64,000 nucleotides of DNA from Homarus americanus. Lineage: Eukaryota; Arthropoda; Malacostraca; Decapoda; Nephropidae. The notes beneath the pieces were generated by a model, which saw only the letters and a program-made list of their open reading frames with translations, did no database searches and had not been told where the DNA came from. Of this stretch, positions 24,101 to 33,479 are shown one piece after another. The number at the start of each line of letters is the position of its first letter. The first letter of the stretch is position 1. Both the position numbers and the translations under genes were made by a program. The stretch spans positions 612,954-676,953 of the forward strand of contig NW_024735554.1 in the NCBI RefSeq assembly GCF_018991925.1, read 5' to 3'.

Positions 24101-24973
24101 CCAGAAGCTAGATCCAAGTAAGTACAATAACCATTTTCAAATTTGATTTACTGATTGATAGTGTGAACTACTGATAATGAGAAAATGTAGCAGTGGCCTG
24201 TACTGTTTTTTCTTCTTTTTTACAGAATGGTTATAGTAGAACATCAAGGTCTTATTTACATTGTTGGTGGATGTATGTACTCTTACAACCCCCTGCATGA
24301 TCTTCTCTCATACAATCCTGTAACTGGGGAGTGGAAAAATCTAGCACCAATGCGTGGTCCACCACACCACCACGACCGCCACTACTCGTTGGGTTTTGCA
24401 GTTTTGAATAACTCTTTGTATTTAGTAGGTGGTATTCATACTGATGATGAGGAAAAATCAATGGAAAGATATTCTTTTGAACAGGTAATATTATTTACCA
24501 GTGCATGCTTATTATTATAATACAATACAATTTGAATTACAAATATGGAAGGAAGAATTTTTGTAATACTGTAGTGAAAAGGGAGTAAAAATTGTATAAC
24601 CTCCCTTCCTTTTATCTTTCCACAGAACAAATGGTCTAAGTGTTCATCAATGTATTTTGGTCGAAATATCCCAGCAGGTGTTGCCACAAATTCTCTGTTA
24701 TATGTCATAGGCGGTTACTGTAAAAATGAAGTCGTTGGACTGGTAAGGAAGAATGGAAATGGAAGAATGAAATGAAATGAATGAATGAATTATAATGAAA
24801 CTTTATTATTAATATTCCTACATATCTTTACAATCCAAAGTTTTAACCTCAAACTATCTTTTTTTTAGATATCTGTCGCTAATGTGGAGTATTTCGACCC
24901 TAAGAATAACGGGTGGATAAACTGTACATCACTCCCTGAGGGTCTGTCTAATGCTAGAGCAGTCTCAATTTGA
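18158..24973 (+). CDS. kelch-like protein (BTB-BACK-Kelch), copy E, the only intact one
   Basis: Eight exons join in phase: 18158-18310, 18484-18631, 18750-18888, 19027-19192, 23435-24117, 24226-24484, 24626-24742 and 24869-24973, giving 1770 nt or 589 residues plus stop, normal for the KLHL family. All introns are GT-AG. Residues about 38-135 are the BTB domain (CDVEISAGG, AHRVILSAGSEYFKAMFTGG). The BACK domain follows (NALGIYRFAEAHYLVSLLHA, about 140-240). A kelch propeller fills the rest, with repeated YVIGG/FVVGG/YAFGG/YIVGG/YLVGG doublets and DPxxDxW-type blades. KLHL proteins are usually substrate adaptors of CUL3 ubiquitin ligases, some binding actin; the substrate here is unknown. Intron 4 carries a 4072-bp LTR retrotransposon. 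Copies A-D are all broken, so E is the likely functional member. Confidence 0.85.
19294..19298. repeat. target-site duplication TTTAC, left copy
   Basis: TTTAC directly precedes the 5' LTR (TGTATG...) and recurs at 23371-23375 directly after the 3' LTR (...CTAACA). Kelch-like copy A has the unoccupied site as TATTTACAATCTCC near 2283. Confidence 0.95.
19299..19624 (+). repeat. 5' LTR, 326 bp
   Basis: It begins TGTATGTATATTATG and ends CCAGAACACCTAACA. The same 326 bases are found at 23045-23370. It contains GTATATAGAACTT near its end and short ATGTATGTATATT repeats near its start. Confidence 0.95.
19625..19642 (+). other. candidate primer-binding site
   Basis: TGGCGCAGTGCGTAG follows the 5' LTR without a gap, the position where a tRNA 3' end would pair. 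The tRNA species was not identified. Confidence 0.5.
20190..22754 (+). CDS. gag-protease-integrase fusion polyprotein of the LTR element
   Basis: An 854-residue ORF. The N-terminal gag has a charged helical stretch (residues about 50-95) and a capsid-like region, then three Cys/His knuckles at residues about 350-410 (CNNCGKQHGTQVC, CNSCDRMGHW, CNVCGRLGHYDKCC). The retropepsin has LPDTGADATVIG (residues about 475-486). After roughly 120 residues comes the integrase zinc-binding region (HDSHRG, then CKPR with the last Cys replaced by Arg) and the catalytic core: ADFF, LRTDGGPQF and NGHAEAAVKSL in a D-D35-E pattern. There is no YxDD reverse-transcriptase core and no RNase H. After RSPAL the frame departs from the integrase frame, so the last 50 residues are out-of-frame readthrough. 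Codon use is GC-richer than the host exons. Confidence 0.85.
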   Translation: MSHALRSRGPSAWMSQADDSPPEMDDQAGHDAPAPTTSRSPSPQHSALSPEIIALMKFMRDERREDEAHRRLADEHRRQAEAERDHQRRMEDSARFEALISRLTVNQAPGSNTASVLNGSDTSSMLPSRPPAPPKAAAQTPPILEPDVNFQTFREWRRRWADYATMVDLQSLSQPKQLIQLRMCLSLEVQRVLEHTLQVPPTSSLSVEEVLDVLQRHIKGQQNEALRRRELFSCRQMEGESFDAFYVRLKRASEEVDICLGHHQQCEETQLKQVILMGVKDEELVQRLTSLDSSSSLQDVLTICRSYEAARCATSAIRAPPTAVRAVSRYKKDKKSAPTPSPTTSTPGSFCNNCGKQHGTQVCPAAQSTCNSCDRMGHWSLTVRCPAKYVQCNVCGRLGHYDKCCPTHEPKGQRRRKLRRPSTSEGRPQSPNQRHDDPGQSPTHFRRVYSSHPRTKVPQYISVIVTYGGVSSRLQMLPDTGADATVIGPQHLRCLGLSPSDLGPPPEDLCVTADGSQMAPALGSLYAHVTFGNRSCQAWIDVHNGVPTPLLSYRHCQELAIISQDFPTPILEVNYANRVHEGSSNYPAAALPLPLASDTSPSVVVPAASRPHALARLHDSHRGAEATKRRARQTVFRPGIDPDISNAVQVCKPRHVLQPSQQQVPFMSDDNPTRPFESVSADFFCVSGKSFLVIVDRLSGWPVVIKGGNDTTSAATISKFRHYFRDVGVPVRLRTDGGPQFTSRDFAAFLDRWGVRHVLSSPHYPQSNGHAEAAVKSLKHLILKVAPSGNIDCEAFDRGLLELRNTPNYTGRSPALNPSPRSGRPRQRIVIAEPPNVFRTSSPATTTTPVLSPG
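22640..23032 (+). pseudogene. integrase C-terminus in the second frame
   Basis: From about 22645 another frame carries KEWQAKTEDCDRR, YNDHARSLPRL and GTQVRVQDP...WDKVGVV, the usual SH3-like end of a gypsy integrase, down to the stop at 23032. The join with the upstream ORF (RSPA next to PQSFSKEW) suggests a small deletion that also shifted the frame. There is no good ATG; the stretch depends on the upstream ORF. Confidence 0.7.
23031..23044 (+). other. polypurine tract
   Basis: AGGGGGAAGGGAGG directly precedes the 3' LTR, the standard place for plus-strand priming. Confidence 0.85.
23045..23370 (+). repeat. 3' LTR, 326 bp
   Basis: Same length as the 5' LTR and no difference found by eye. 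It is followed by TTTAC, the right target duplication, and then the kelch-like intron resumes as ...AATCTCCCCCACCCC. Confidence 0.95.
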
Positions 24974-25349
24974 CTCCCTTCTTGACATCCCCAAGATCAA
25001 GAATATCCAACAGAGAAACTTTCCTTCATGACGGACATTATCTACCCCACATAACCTATATACTGCTGTCTCCATTTAAAATAAAAAAAGCTTGCTTCCA
25101 ATCTTTTTACTACCTATCCTAACATGAAATCTTAATAAAAAATCAAAGAAAGAACGTATCCTTGTGGGAGAGTCAATGGTACCATTGTTTAGTTTTGCTC
25201 TTTACCGTGGAGGTTTAACAAAGAAGCTAGACCCAGGCTGCCTAGACCTTTTTTGAGGACGGAGTTATAAACTAAAAAACTAAAAAAGTAGAAAATCCAG
25301 TGCTTTTTTATATTTTTTGGTTGTTGTTTGTGTGTGAGATAGGGGAGTT
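24974..25349. other. 3' flank of kelch-like copy E, no gene seen
   Basis: It contains AATAAA-type polyadenylation signals near 25080 and 25135, matching the flanks of the other copies. I see no coding potential here. Confidence 0.5.
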
Positions 25350-25740
25350 GAATATTACTTTTTATTCAATATTGTCGGATGCTCTGACTTTTTCGGGTTC
25401 TAGGCGGGCTATTTTCATCGAACTCGTAGGGGATGACGTAAAGGAACGATATTATTCCTTGTTGAAGATATACATAGGGACGAGTATGTGTAACCCAAGA
25501 GAAATAATATATGGTACACACTGATGATACACTTGTGGTTTATCCTCAGACTAATTCTACTCCATCAGGTAGCTTACAATTATCGTCTTCGTCGTCGACA
25601 TTATCCTCCTCGTTGGTGGTCTAGATTTGTGTTTTTTTTGGGGCGAGCCAGGCTTCAAAAATAAAAAATATAAAACCCCGTAAGATTGTCGATGATGCTC
25701 TCTGGTGTACTCTTTTTCTTTTTAATCTCTTTAGGTAGAG
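25350..25740 (-). pseudogene. zinc-finger acidic-tail fragments
   Basis: The minus strand resembles the C-terminal acidic tails of the local zinc-finger genes: a DDNCKLP-like phrase near 25575, CTC/TCG-rich acidic codons around 25580-25610, and a GGGTTCTAGGCGGGC stretch also present near 16685. No fingers and no open frame are left, so this looks like the 3' remnant of another copy. Confidence 0.5.
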
Positions 25741-25858
25741 GACAAGTTTATGTATTTAAAGTTTATTTTTATTGTCATTTAAGCATTTCTTACCAAAAAA
25801 TATTAGGGTAGTAATATTTTAAATAATTTTACATAAATTTATTTTTAATTTCATTCAT

Positions 25859-27355
25859 TTACAAAATAAAATCCACTTCCCTCCCTCCTTTTAATTTTTC
25901 ATTACAGTCTGCCGAAAGAGTACACGTCATCCATGAATAATGAGTGTACTCTTTTTCTTCCTCCTTGGGTTCTAGGCTATATACTTCGGACAGGGGGAAA
26001 TCATCGAACTCGCATTCGTCCCCTTCCTCCTCTTCTTCTTTCACTACATCAGGAAAATCTACATAGAAAACTAATTTATCCTTCTCCTCCTCTTCCTCTT
26101 CCTCTTTAAGTTCTAATTTAATCGCTTTAGGTTGTAGCCGATTTGCTTCGGACAGGGATAGATCATCGAACTCGCATTCGTCCCATTCCTCCTCTTCTTT
26201 CACTACATCTGGAAAATCTACATCGAAAACTAATTTATCTTCCTCCTCCTCCTCCTCCTCCTCCTCCTCCTTCTTCGTTGGTTGTGGTTTATTCTCAGAC
26301 AATTCTACTCCATCATCAGGTAGCTTACAATTATCATCTTCGTCGTTGTCATCCTCCTCCTCGTTGGCATTCTTCTTCTCGTCGTCTTCGTCCTCTGGTG
26401 GTGGTGGGGATATGTGTTTTTTTCTGTGTTTAACCAGGCTATTCGGCCAATAATATTTTTTAGTACAGAACTCACATTCAAAAGATTTATTTGAGCTGTG
26501 ACGCAACTGGTGATAGCGAAGGCTGCTTGTACTACTTAAATTCTTGCCACATACGTTACAGCGAAACTTGCATGTGGATATAATGTGTTCTTTTTTGTGG
26601 CGAACCAAGCTATTCGGCCAATAAAATTTCTTGGGACAGAACTCACATTTAAAAGTTTTCTTTGAGCTGCTGTGACGCAACTGGTGATAGCGAAGGTGGC
26701 TTGTATTACTTAAAATCTTGCCACATACGTTACAGCGAAACTTTGCTTCTTGTGTGTGTGTTTTTCTGTGTTTATTCAGGGTAGTCCGCCCGTAATAGTT
26801 CTTCTCACAAAACTCGCATTTAAAAGTTTTCTCTACGTTGTGGCTCAACCGATGTTCGCGAAGACTGCTTGTACTACTTAAATTCTTGCCACATACGTTT
26901 CCGCGAACTTGCGTGTGGTGTTCTTTTTTGTGGCGAACCAAGCTATTCGGCCAATAAAATTTCTTGGGACAGAACTCACATTTAAAAGTTTTCTTTGAGC
27001 TGTTGTGACGCAACTGGTGATGGCGAAGGTGGCTTGTATTACTTAAAATCTTGCCACATACGTTACAGCGAAACTTTGCTTCTTGTGTGTGTGTTTTTCT
27101 GTGTTTATTCAGGGTAGTCCTCCCGTAATAGTTCTTCTCACAAATCTCGCATTTAAAAGTTTTCTCTACGTTGTGGCTCAACTGATATTCGCGAAGTCTG
27201 CTTTCATTACTTAAAATCCTGCAACATATGTTACAGCGAAATTTTGCCTCCTCCTTTCTTTGGTTGCAATTCAGGGCTTGTTCGAGAAAGTTGCTTTTTT
27301 TGTCGTTGTCGAGATAAATCTTCTGCAGTAACCTCGATCTCGTCAATTCGTCCAT
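25859..27355 (-). CDS. C2H2 zinc-finger protein, ten fingers with acidic C-terminus
   Basis: An intact single-exon minus-strand gene. I chose MDELTRSRLLQKIY (ATG 27355, 498 residues) because the homologue at 17897 starts there; an in-frame ATG at 27409 would add 18 residues. Ten fingers span residues about 40-310. Finger 1 has Tyr for its first His and finger 5 Gly for its first Cys, leaving eight canonical fingers. Fingers 2-5 are repeated almost exactly as fingers 6-9. The C-terminal 180 residues are strongly acidic, with Glu runs and two copies of a DKLVF..DFPDVVKEEEE...ECEFDD..LSE module. It is probably a nuclear DNA-binding protein; the target is unknown. It converges on the 3' end of kelch-like copy E. 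Confidence 0.85.
   Translation of the reverse strand: MDELTRSRLLQKIYLDNDKKSNFLEQALNCNQRKEEAKFRCNICCRILSNESRLREYQLSHNVEKTFKCEICEKNYYGRTTLNKHRKTHTQEAKFRCNVCGKILSNTSHLRHHQLRHNSSKKTFKCEFCPKKFYWPNSLVRHKKEHHTQVRGNVCGKNLSSTSSLREHRLSHNVEKTFKCEFCEKNYYGRTTLNKHRKTHTQEAKFRCNVCGKILSNTSHLRYHQLRHSSSKKTFKCEFCPKKFYWPNSLVRHKKEHIISTCKFRCNVCGKNLSSTSSLRYHQLRHSSNKSFECEFCTKKYYWPNSLVKHRKKHISPPPPEDEDDEKKNANEEEDDNDEDDNCKLPDDGVELSENKPQPTKKEEEEEEEEEEDKLVFDVDFPDVVKEEEEWDECEFDDLSLSEANRLQPKAIKLELKEEEEEEEKDKLVFYVDFPDVVKEEEEEGDECEFDDFPLSEVYSLEPKEEEKEYTHYSWMTCTLSADCNEKLKGGREVDFIL
26240..26276. repeat. (CTC)n run encoding polyglutamate
   Basis: About eleven CTC/CTT units on the + strand read as Glu codons in the zinc-finger gene on the - strand. 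Likely length-variable. Confidence 0.85.
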
Positions 27356-27419
27356 ATTATTAGCAAATTGATAACAACAGCAGCGGCGGCGGGAAGAGAA
27401 AGAAGTCAAAGGCAGGCAG

Positions 27420-27620
27420 ACTTTTTTTTTTTACCAGCCAGAAGGTACCGTGGTAGTTTATATTTGTGTTTGGTTTGTTAACAAACCACCAACACAGAAG
27501 CCAGGCCCAGGCTACCGACCGATACCCTCGAGGGCGAAGTACAGACTAAGTAGAGGACGGAAACACCAACACCAGTACCAGCATCATCCTGCCTAGACCT
27601 TTGACCTTTTCGAGGACGGA
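27420..27620 (-). promoter_or_regulatory. upstream block of the intact zinc-finger gene
   Basis: A T-run, then ACCAGCCAGAAGGTACC and GATACCCTCGAGGGCGAAGT...ACAGACTAA match the region just upstream of the homologue at 17897. The conservation is visible; a promoter function is inferred. Confidence 0.4.
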
Positions 27621-27723
27621 GAGTTTCTAAAATTTATTTTTCAAGGATTAATTATGTTTTAAGATTACTTCATTGAAGGAAGCATTTACAAAGTAGAATC
27701 CACTTCCACTCCATAGCTTACAA

Positions 27724-28651
27724 TTATCGTCGTCGTCTTCGTCGTCGTCCGTCGTCATCTGTTGGGGATATGTGTGTTTTTCTGTGTTTAATCAGGCTAC
27801 TCGGCCAATAATATTTCTTGACACAGAACTCACATTTATAAGTTTTCTTTGAGCTGCTGTGACGCAACTGGTGATAGCGAAGGTAGCTTGTACTACCTAA
27901 AATCTTGCTACATACGTTACAGCGAAACTTTGCCTCCTGTGTGTGTATTTTTCTTTGTTTATTCAGGGTTTGTAGTCTATAATATTTCTTATCGCAAAAC
28001 TCACATTTTAAAGTTTTCTCTCTTTTTTCATCGCTATGGAGCAGCAACAGGTGTTCGCGAAGGCACGTTGCACTACTTAAATTCTTTCCACATATGTTAC
28101 AGAAAAATAGAGGTGGGGGTGTGGATATCTGCTGGTGTTTATTTCTGTGGTGGCGAGCCAGGCTACTCGACAAATAAAATTTATCTTCACAAAACTCACA
28201 TTTAAAAGTTTTCTCTCTTTTATCGCTATGACACATTTGGTGATTGCGAAGGTTGCTTGCACTACTTAACATCTTGTCACATATGTTACAGCGAAACTTT
28301 GCTTCCCGTTTCTGTATGTGTGTTTTTCTATGGTTATTCAGGGCAGACTGCCCGTAATATCTCTTCTCACAAGACTCACATTTAAAAGTTTTCTCTTTCT
28401 TGTGGCGCAACTCATGCTCGCGAAGGCATGTTGTATTACTTAAATTCTTGCCACATATGTTACAGAGAAACTTGCTGCTTATCTCGTGTTTAATTCTGTG
28501 GTGTTTATTCAGGCTAGTCTGCCAAAGAAATGTCTTGTCGTCACATAAACTTACATTAAAAAGTTTTCTCTTTATCACTGTGGCGCAACTCGAACTGGCT
28601 TTTTTTGTCTTTGTCGTGTAGTTCTTCTAACGTTGTAGGTAGCAGTAACAT
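27724..28651 (-). pseudogene. C2H2 zinc-finger gene, frameshifted near its start and truncated at its tail
   Basis: ATG 28651 starts MLLLPTTLEELHDKDKKSQF. That frame stops within about 30 codons (TTTTAA near 28558), after which the fingers continue in another frame without their own ATG down to 27724. Nine fingers are visible; the first lacks a Cys and the seventh has Gln for a His. The acidic tail is replaced by an Arg run (from GAC/GAA codons read in the wrong frame) before the stop. Its 5' end is duplicated at 33800-33953. Single-base errors in the assembly could explain the start defect. Confidence 0.7.
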
Positions 28652-29995
28652 TGTAGTGAACGCATAGAAGGTGATAGACAGCCCCTCAGATTGCTCTCAT
28701 AACGAAAACTGGATATTAATTCCAATATAGCAGTACAGTACAAGAGCTAATAGACAGTCCTCAGGCAGCAGCTTTTCCCTCCTCACTACTTGGTCTTGAT
28801 ACCTGCTTTGTCTCTGAAAGGATTAATGCCTTAGCTAAATTCCAAGTCATCCATCCATCAAAGACAATGTTGTTAGTTTGTTGGAGTAAACCGATTTAAT
28901 ATAGTCAGTTGTTAAAACACTATTATATACACACTGCATACGAGGGAGGTTAACTGGCAACTTGGGCATGCCAGTTGCCACGCTTAACTTACCAAGGATA
29001 AAGAATAGTCTATTTCTTATTTTAAGGAAGAAGTGTTTTAATTTTATACTATTTGTGACGACAATATACAGTCTAATCCTCTCCTCCTTGTTAATAGTAA
29101 TGTTGCTCCGCCACTATAGTAGAAACAATACTCCTCCCACATATGGCTCCATCTGATAAAGGAAAGTACAACCGTTGACAGTTACACAAATAACCACCTT
29201 ATTTCTGTAGATTATTATTTTCAGCTAACTTAGACTCCAAAGCCATTAAAGCCATTCTTTCCCAACCATTTCATAACCTTCCTTTTATTTTTTTCATTTT
29301 CATTTTTTATCCTTTTTTCTTTCTTCTTCTGATTCTCCTTCTCCTCCTCTTCATAATTATCTTCTTCCTCCTCCTTCTCCTCCTCTTCATAATTATCTTC
29401 TTCCTCCTCCTTCTCCTCCTCTTCATAATTATCTTCTACCTCCACCTCTTCCTCTTCATAATTATCTTCTATTTTCTTCTCTGCAGCATCTATCTCCTTC
29501 CCTTCATTATTCTCCTTCCCTTCATAACTATCTATCACCATCTCTTCGTTGTTGTCTTCTTCAATTTCTATTTCTTCTCTCATCTGATGAAAAGCAGATG
29601 AGAAATTTAGTTTAGTAGCAGGAAAAACACCACCACAAACACTATTCAAGCTCTGAAAATTGGCAATCATTCAAGTCTGCCTGCTGTCTGTGGGTGGGTG
29701 ATAGGGAGAAGAGAGCGTTAGCTCTGACACTCAGGGTTATTTGTTAAACACGCCTAATATATACGCTCTAAAGTGATGTCATATCCTGCATCAATATATA
29801 CTCCACCCACTTTTAATCAAAAAATTTTAAAAAATATAACTCATCACTGAGGGAATGACTCCCGTTTAATAATTTATGTCAGGATTTACCCAAGTTACTA
29901 AAATGGTTGTTTTTTAAAAGTTTTATTTATAATTTTAGTATTCTTTCTTAAAGAAAGAAAGAAATTGGGGAAAACCAAAACAAAATAAATTGTGT
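28540..29995. repeat. segmental duplication, copy 1
   Basis: It matches 33800-35010 in the same orientation: the zinc-finger start region, the stretch with GGGCATGCCAGTTGCCACGC, the Glu-rich ORF, and AACACGCCTAATATATACGC...CATCAATATATACTCCACC. Differences are small indels and substitutions. Confidence 0.8.
29230..29670 (-). CDS. Glu-rich low-complexity protein, 146 residues
   Basis: Minus-strand ORF. The N-terminus has VFPATKLNFSSA, then an acidic stretch with three DNYEEEEKEEEE-type 12-residue units (36-bp DNA repeats), a basic Lys-rich stretch, and the end MKWLGKNGFNGFGV. The second segmental copy (34416-34709) conserves both the VFPATKLNFSSA part and the MKWLGKN end, though the latter is out of frame. 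I do not recognise a family. It may be a small nuclear protein or a chance ORF in a CTC/TTC-rich duplicated region; the conserved non-repetitive ends slightly favour a real gene. Confidence 0.45.
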   Translation of the reverse strand: MIANFQSLNSVCGGVFPATKLNFSSAFHQMREEIEIEEDNNEEMVIDSYEGKENNEGKEIDAAEKKIEDNYEEEEVEVEDNYEEEEKEEEEDNYEEEEKEEEEDNYEEEEKENQKKKEKRIKNENEKNKRKVMKWLGKNGFNGFGV

Positions 29996-30590
29996 AACCG
30001 GTGACGACAACCGCCACTACAAAGAATATCAATCCCTGACTATCTCAACAGCTTATATACATGAGACTGCATCTAGGATATAGGTACCTATGGGAGTACA
30101 TTGGCAACCCTGAGCCTCACCGCACCGTTTGTAAGCTTTGTGGCCGCCAACCCGACTCTCACACCCTCTCTCACTTTACATCCTATGACCTCCTCCCATA
30201 GGTCCCCAGTCGTTACCAACACCTCTTCCCTCCCAGACCAGATATCCCTCCTCCTAGTCACAGGCCTGGCATTTGAAATTATTAGGGACCTGTCACGTCA
30301 CTCTTTGCCATAAACAGATAAAATGTAATGTACCGGGAACTTTCCCCGCACACCCACACACTCATCATTCTCTCACTTTATGTAACTTGACAAAACCTGA
30401 CAAAACCTATGACGACCCCTCAGGCTTTTACGCCCTTAATGTACGAGTTATAAAGGCAAGTATGAACGAACGAACTTTTCATACTTCCCTGTTGGGCGCT
30501 GTAAACGCTTCTGCGCTTCACCTTGCACAGAATGTAAGGAAGGGGATGCCCAATAAACTAGCCCCCTCGGGGACAAATCTGAATCTGAGT
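29996..30590 (+). mobile_element. 5'-truncated LINE copy (C-terminal and 3' end)
   Basis: It contains ACATGAGACTGCATCTAGGA, the YLWEYIGNPEPHRTVCKLCG coding stretch (30090-30145) and the GCCCCCTCGGGG terminus with CTGAATCTGA. The second segmental copy shows the unoccupied site (AAATAAATTGTGTAGTTACC at about 34991), so the insertion happened after or independently of the duplication. Confidence 0.8.
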
Positions 30591-32450
30591 TTCCATTGAA
30601 CTTATATATATATATATTCTTGTGTTGTTGGTGGCGGTTGTTGAATCAAGTTTAAGGACAAGATTTTATATATATATTTCTTCCTTCAGAAAGAAAAATC
30701 TTAATAAAAAAAAAAAAAAGTATCCTTGCAGGCGGCTAGGCGGCTAATAAAACTTAGAGATTGCCTTTGCCTCTTGCATGTGTAATTTCTTATACAAACT
30801 CACTCCCACATTTAAAAGTTTTCTCTCTTTTTTCGAGAAGACAGACTAAAGTAGGAGGACGAAAAGCACCAGCACCACCACACCACAACAAAAAAAGAAT
30901 TGTAAGAATTATTAGGCGACCCTCCTCCTCCTCCTCCTCCTCCTTTAGCTGACTATAATTGGGAAAAAATAACACATATTTTTTATTAAATTTATTATTA
31001 TTTAATTATTTTATACTTTATATAACAACGATAGTAGTGTATTTTCATAAAACTCTGAGAATTAGGGAGAAATGACAGTGTTCATAAAATTTTCTGGATG
31101 GTTTGATCCAAAACCATCAGCACCTCGTTCTGTGTCTAAGATTGGCTCCATGCTTGACAACCCCACTGTCCATCCCCAAATCTAGGCCTTAGCTCTACCT
31201 CTACAGAAACACAGTATATTTTCTTGGTTGTTAGTAAGTAAAACCTTTTCGTCCCTAATATAATTTATAAACTTATTTTTTTTTCAAATACTCAGTCCCT
31301 ATCAAACATTTCATAATGAGGAATTGTCCCCATAAAAATCAATGAGGAATTGTCCCCATAAAAATCAATTAAGAGTATAGTATACGTGTTTTAACCATTA
31401 ATGTTGTAACGTGACGTTACTGTTAAATATATGATATGAGAACATAAGAAAGTGAGATTAAGAATACCTAACTTCCTTGAGACTGAGACATTAAAGGCAC
31501 TGGCCATAACAGAGTTCAACCAAGCCAATTTCCCCAAAAAACATTAACCTCCAACAACAAAAAAACAATGTGATTCTTCCAGGAAAGACCAGATCGTGGT
31601 GCCACCCTGCCATAACAATCTTCTGGTAACTCTACCTGTATGTCCGTCTTGATAAGAGCTTTGCCCTGGCCTGGAATTACTATATTATACGCACTGAAAA
31701 GAGAAATAAGTTAGTTGTCACTCTTTAATATTCATACACACATGATGTAAAAAGCCTAAGAATGTAAAAAGCCTAAGAATTAAATTATTAAAGGAAAAAC
31801 AGCCTACAGTAAAGTACAGTACATCAATAATCATGACAGCAAGAAAATGAACATAAGATCAATGGTGGTTCACCCCTACCTGCCTGCACAAGACAAACCC
31901 GGCAGCCAGTTTTGAACCTATACTGGGAGTTATAGCGTTCCCTGATAGCTTCTTGATAGCTTCTTGAACCATAGGACACTTCTGATGGTGGAAGGCATGA
32001 TGCTGATACTGTGGTGACAGAAAATCACTGTATTTAATCAATTAACATTTAAAATCTGGTAACTAATGCTAATTAATTTTTATTATTATATAATTATTTG
32101 GTCTAATTTTACAATGAGGAGCCCCCCCCCCCCAAAAAAAAAATTGATAAAGGCGAAGACCTTCTTGGCTAGGGGAAATTAACGACTGCTGCCGAATAGG
32201 ATGCAATAAAAAAGTATTTTTGATTACAGGCAGCTTATTATTATTATCCCATCTCCTTCCTTACCCAGTGCAGTGCGACAAGCCAGCCACAAAATAAAGT
32301 GGTATTTTGTTATTAAAAGTTAGTATATGGGTACATTTTTATTGTTGTTTTACATAGTTTATACTGTTACCAGTACTTTTATACATTTCTGTTAGTGATT
32401 AAATAGTAAATAAAAAATACAGTATAGATTCCATTCCTCCTTCACACCAG
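30591..32450. other. no gene recognised; simple repeats and small zinc-finger scraps
   Basis: It holds (TA)n near 30605, an ACAGACTAAAGTAGGAGGAC stretch near 30840 like the zinc-finger upstream blocks, a CCT run (30925-30945), a 26-bp tandem duplicate (ATGAGGAATTGTCCCCATAA, 31314-31370), and a C-run followed by an A-run near 32120. Scattered short ORFs look random. Confidence 0.6.
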
Positions 32451-32459
32451 GAAACCCTC

Positions 32460-33260
32460 GATTTTAAGCGATTTACTTATGCTTGTACAACCTAAAATCT
32501 TGCCACACACGTTACAGCGAAACTTTGCCTCTTGTGTGTGTATTTTTCTATGTTTATTCAGGGTTTGTATTCTTCCGGATAATATTTACTTCGGACGGGG
32601 TCGAAATCCATGATGAATTTCATTTCATGTGGTGGTGGTAATTTCTTTAAGCAGTGGCAGTGACGCAACTGGTGAATGCCATGCCAGGAAGGCAGCATGT
32701 ACTAACTTCTTGCTATTATTAAAAATACATTATAACTCGCGTCTCATACTCAAATTTTTAAAAACACGTTGGGGTTGTGTGTGGTGGGAGGAGTAATTAC
32801 TTTTCCGGATAATGACTGCTGCCAAATATGGTGTCTTGCCTTCCTCTTCCTCCTTGAGTTGTAGCAGATTTAATTCAGACAGGGGCACATCATCGAACTC
32901 GCATTCCTCCTCCACATCAAGATCTATTTCTCCTTAGGTTGTAGTTTAATTTCATCTTCCTCCTTCTCCTCTTCTTCCTGTTGTGGTTTATCCTCACTCC
33001 TCGTTGGCATTGTTCTCCTCGCGTCCTCGTCCTCTGGTAATGGTGGGGATATGTATGTTCTAGTGCAAACCAGGATGTGTCGATCCAGGCTATTCTGCCA
33101 ATAAAATTTAGCGTTTACATCTAAACAACCCATTCTTTGAGCTGTGACGCAACTAGTGATGACGAAGGTTGCTTGTATTACTTAAAATCTTCGCCGCCAC
33201 ATACGTTACAGCGAAACTTTACCTCCTGTGTGGTGTGTATTTCTATAATATTTCTTTAAA
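32460..33260 (-). pseudogene. zinc-finger gene remnant with acidic tail
   Basis: Minus-strand pieces in several frames: a finger half (AKFYWQNSLDRH) followed by the ISPPLPEDED junction and Glu-rich tail (32924-33133), and EEECEFDDVPLSELNLLQL (32850-32915). Finger-like DNA flanks them on both sides (TTGCCACACACGTTACAGCG near 32500; CGTTACAGCGAAACTTTACC near 33200). No full frame survives. Confidence 0.65.
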
Positions 33261-33479
33261 GTATCAATTTTTCCCAACTTTTAAATATTGCCACACGGAG
33301 AAACTTTGGTGAGGATATCTGGTGTTTATTTCTGTACTCAGAGAAACTTGCTGCTTGCATAAAAGTTTTTTTTTTTTAAATCTGAATTGTAAGTAACTAT
33401 GTCACACAGAGTAGATAAGTGTGTTACCTGAGGACTCAAGGAGCTGACTACTACTGGCTGTTGAATGGAGTAAGAAGTC

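Noticed and set aside
27724..27760. Arg-rich C-terminus of the zinc-finger ORF as a nuclear-localisation signal
   Set aside because: It is the acidic GAC/GAA tail read in a shifted frame; the homologue reads it as Asp/Glu.
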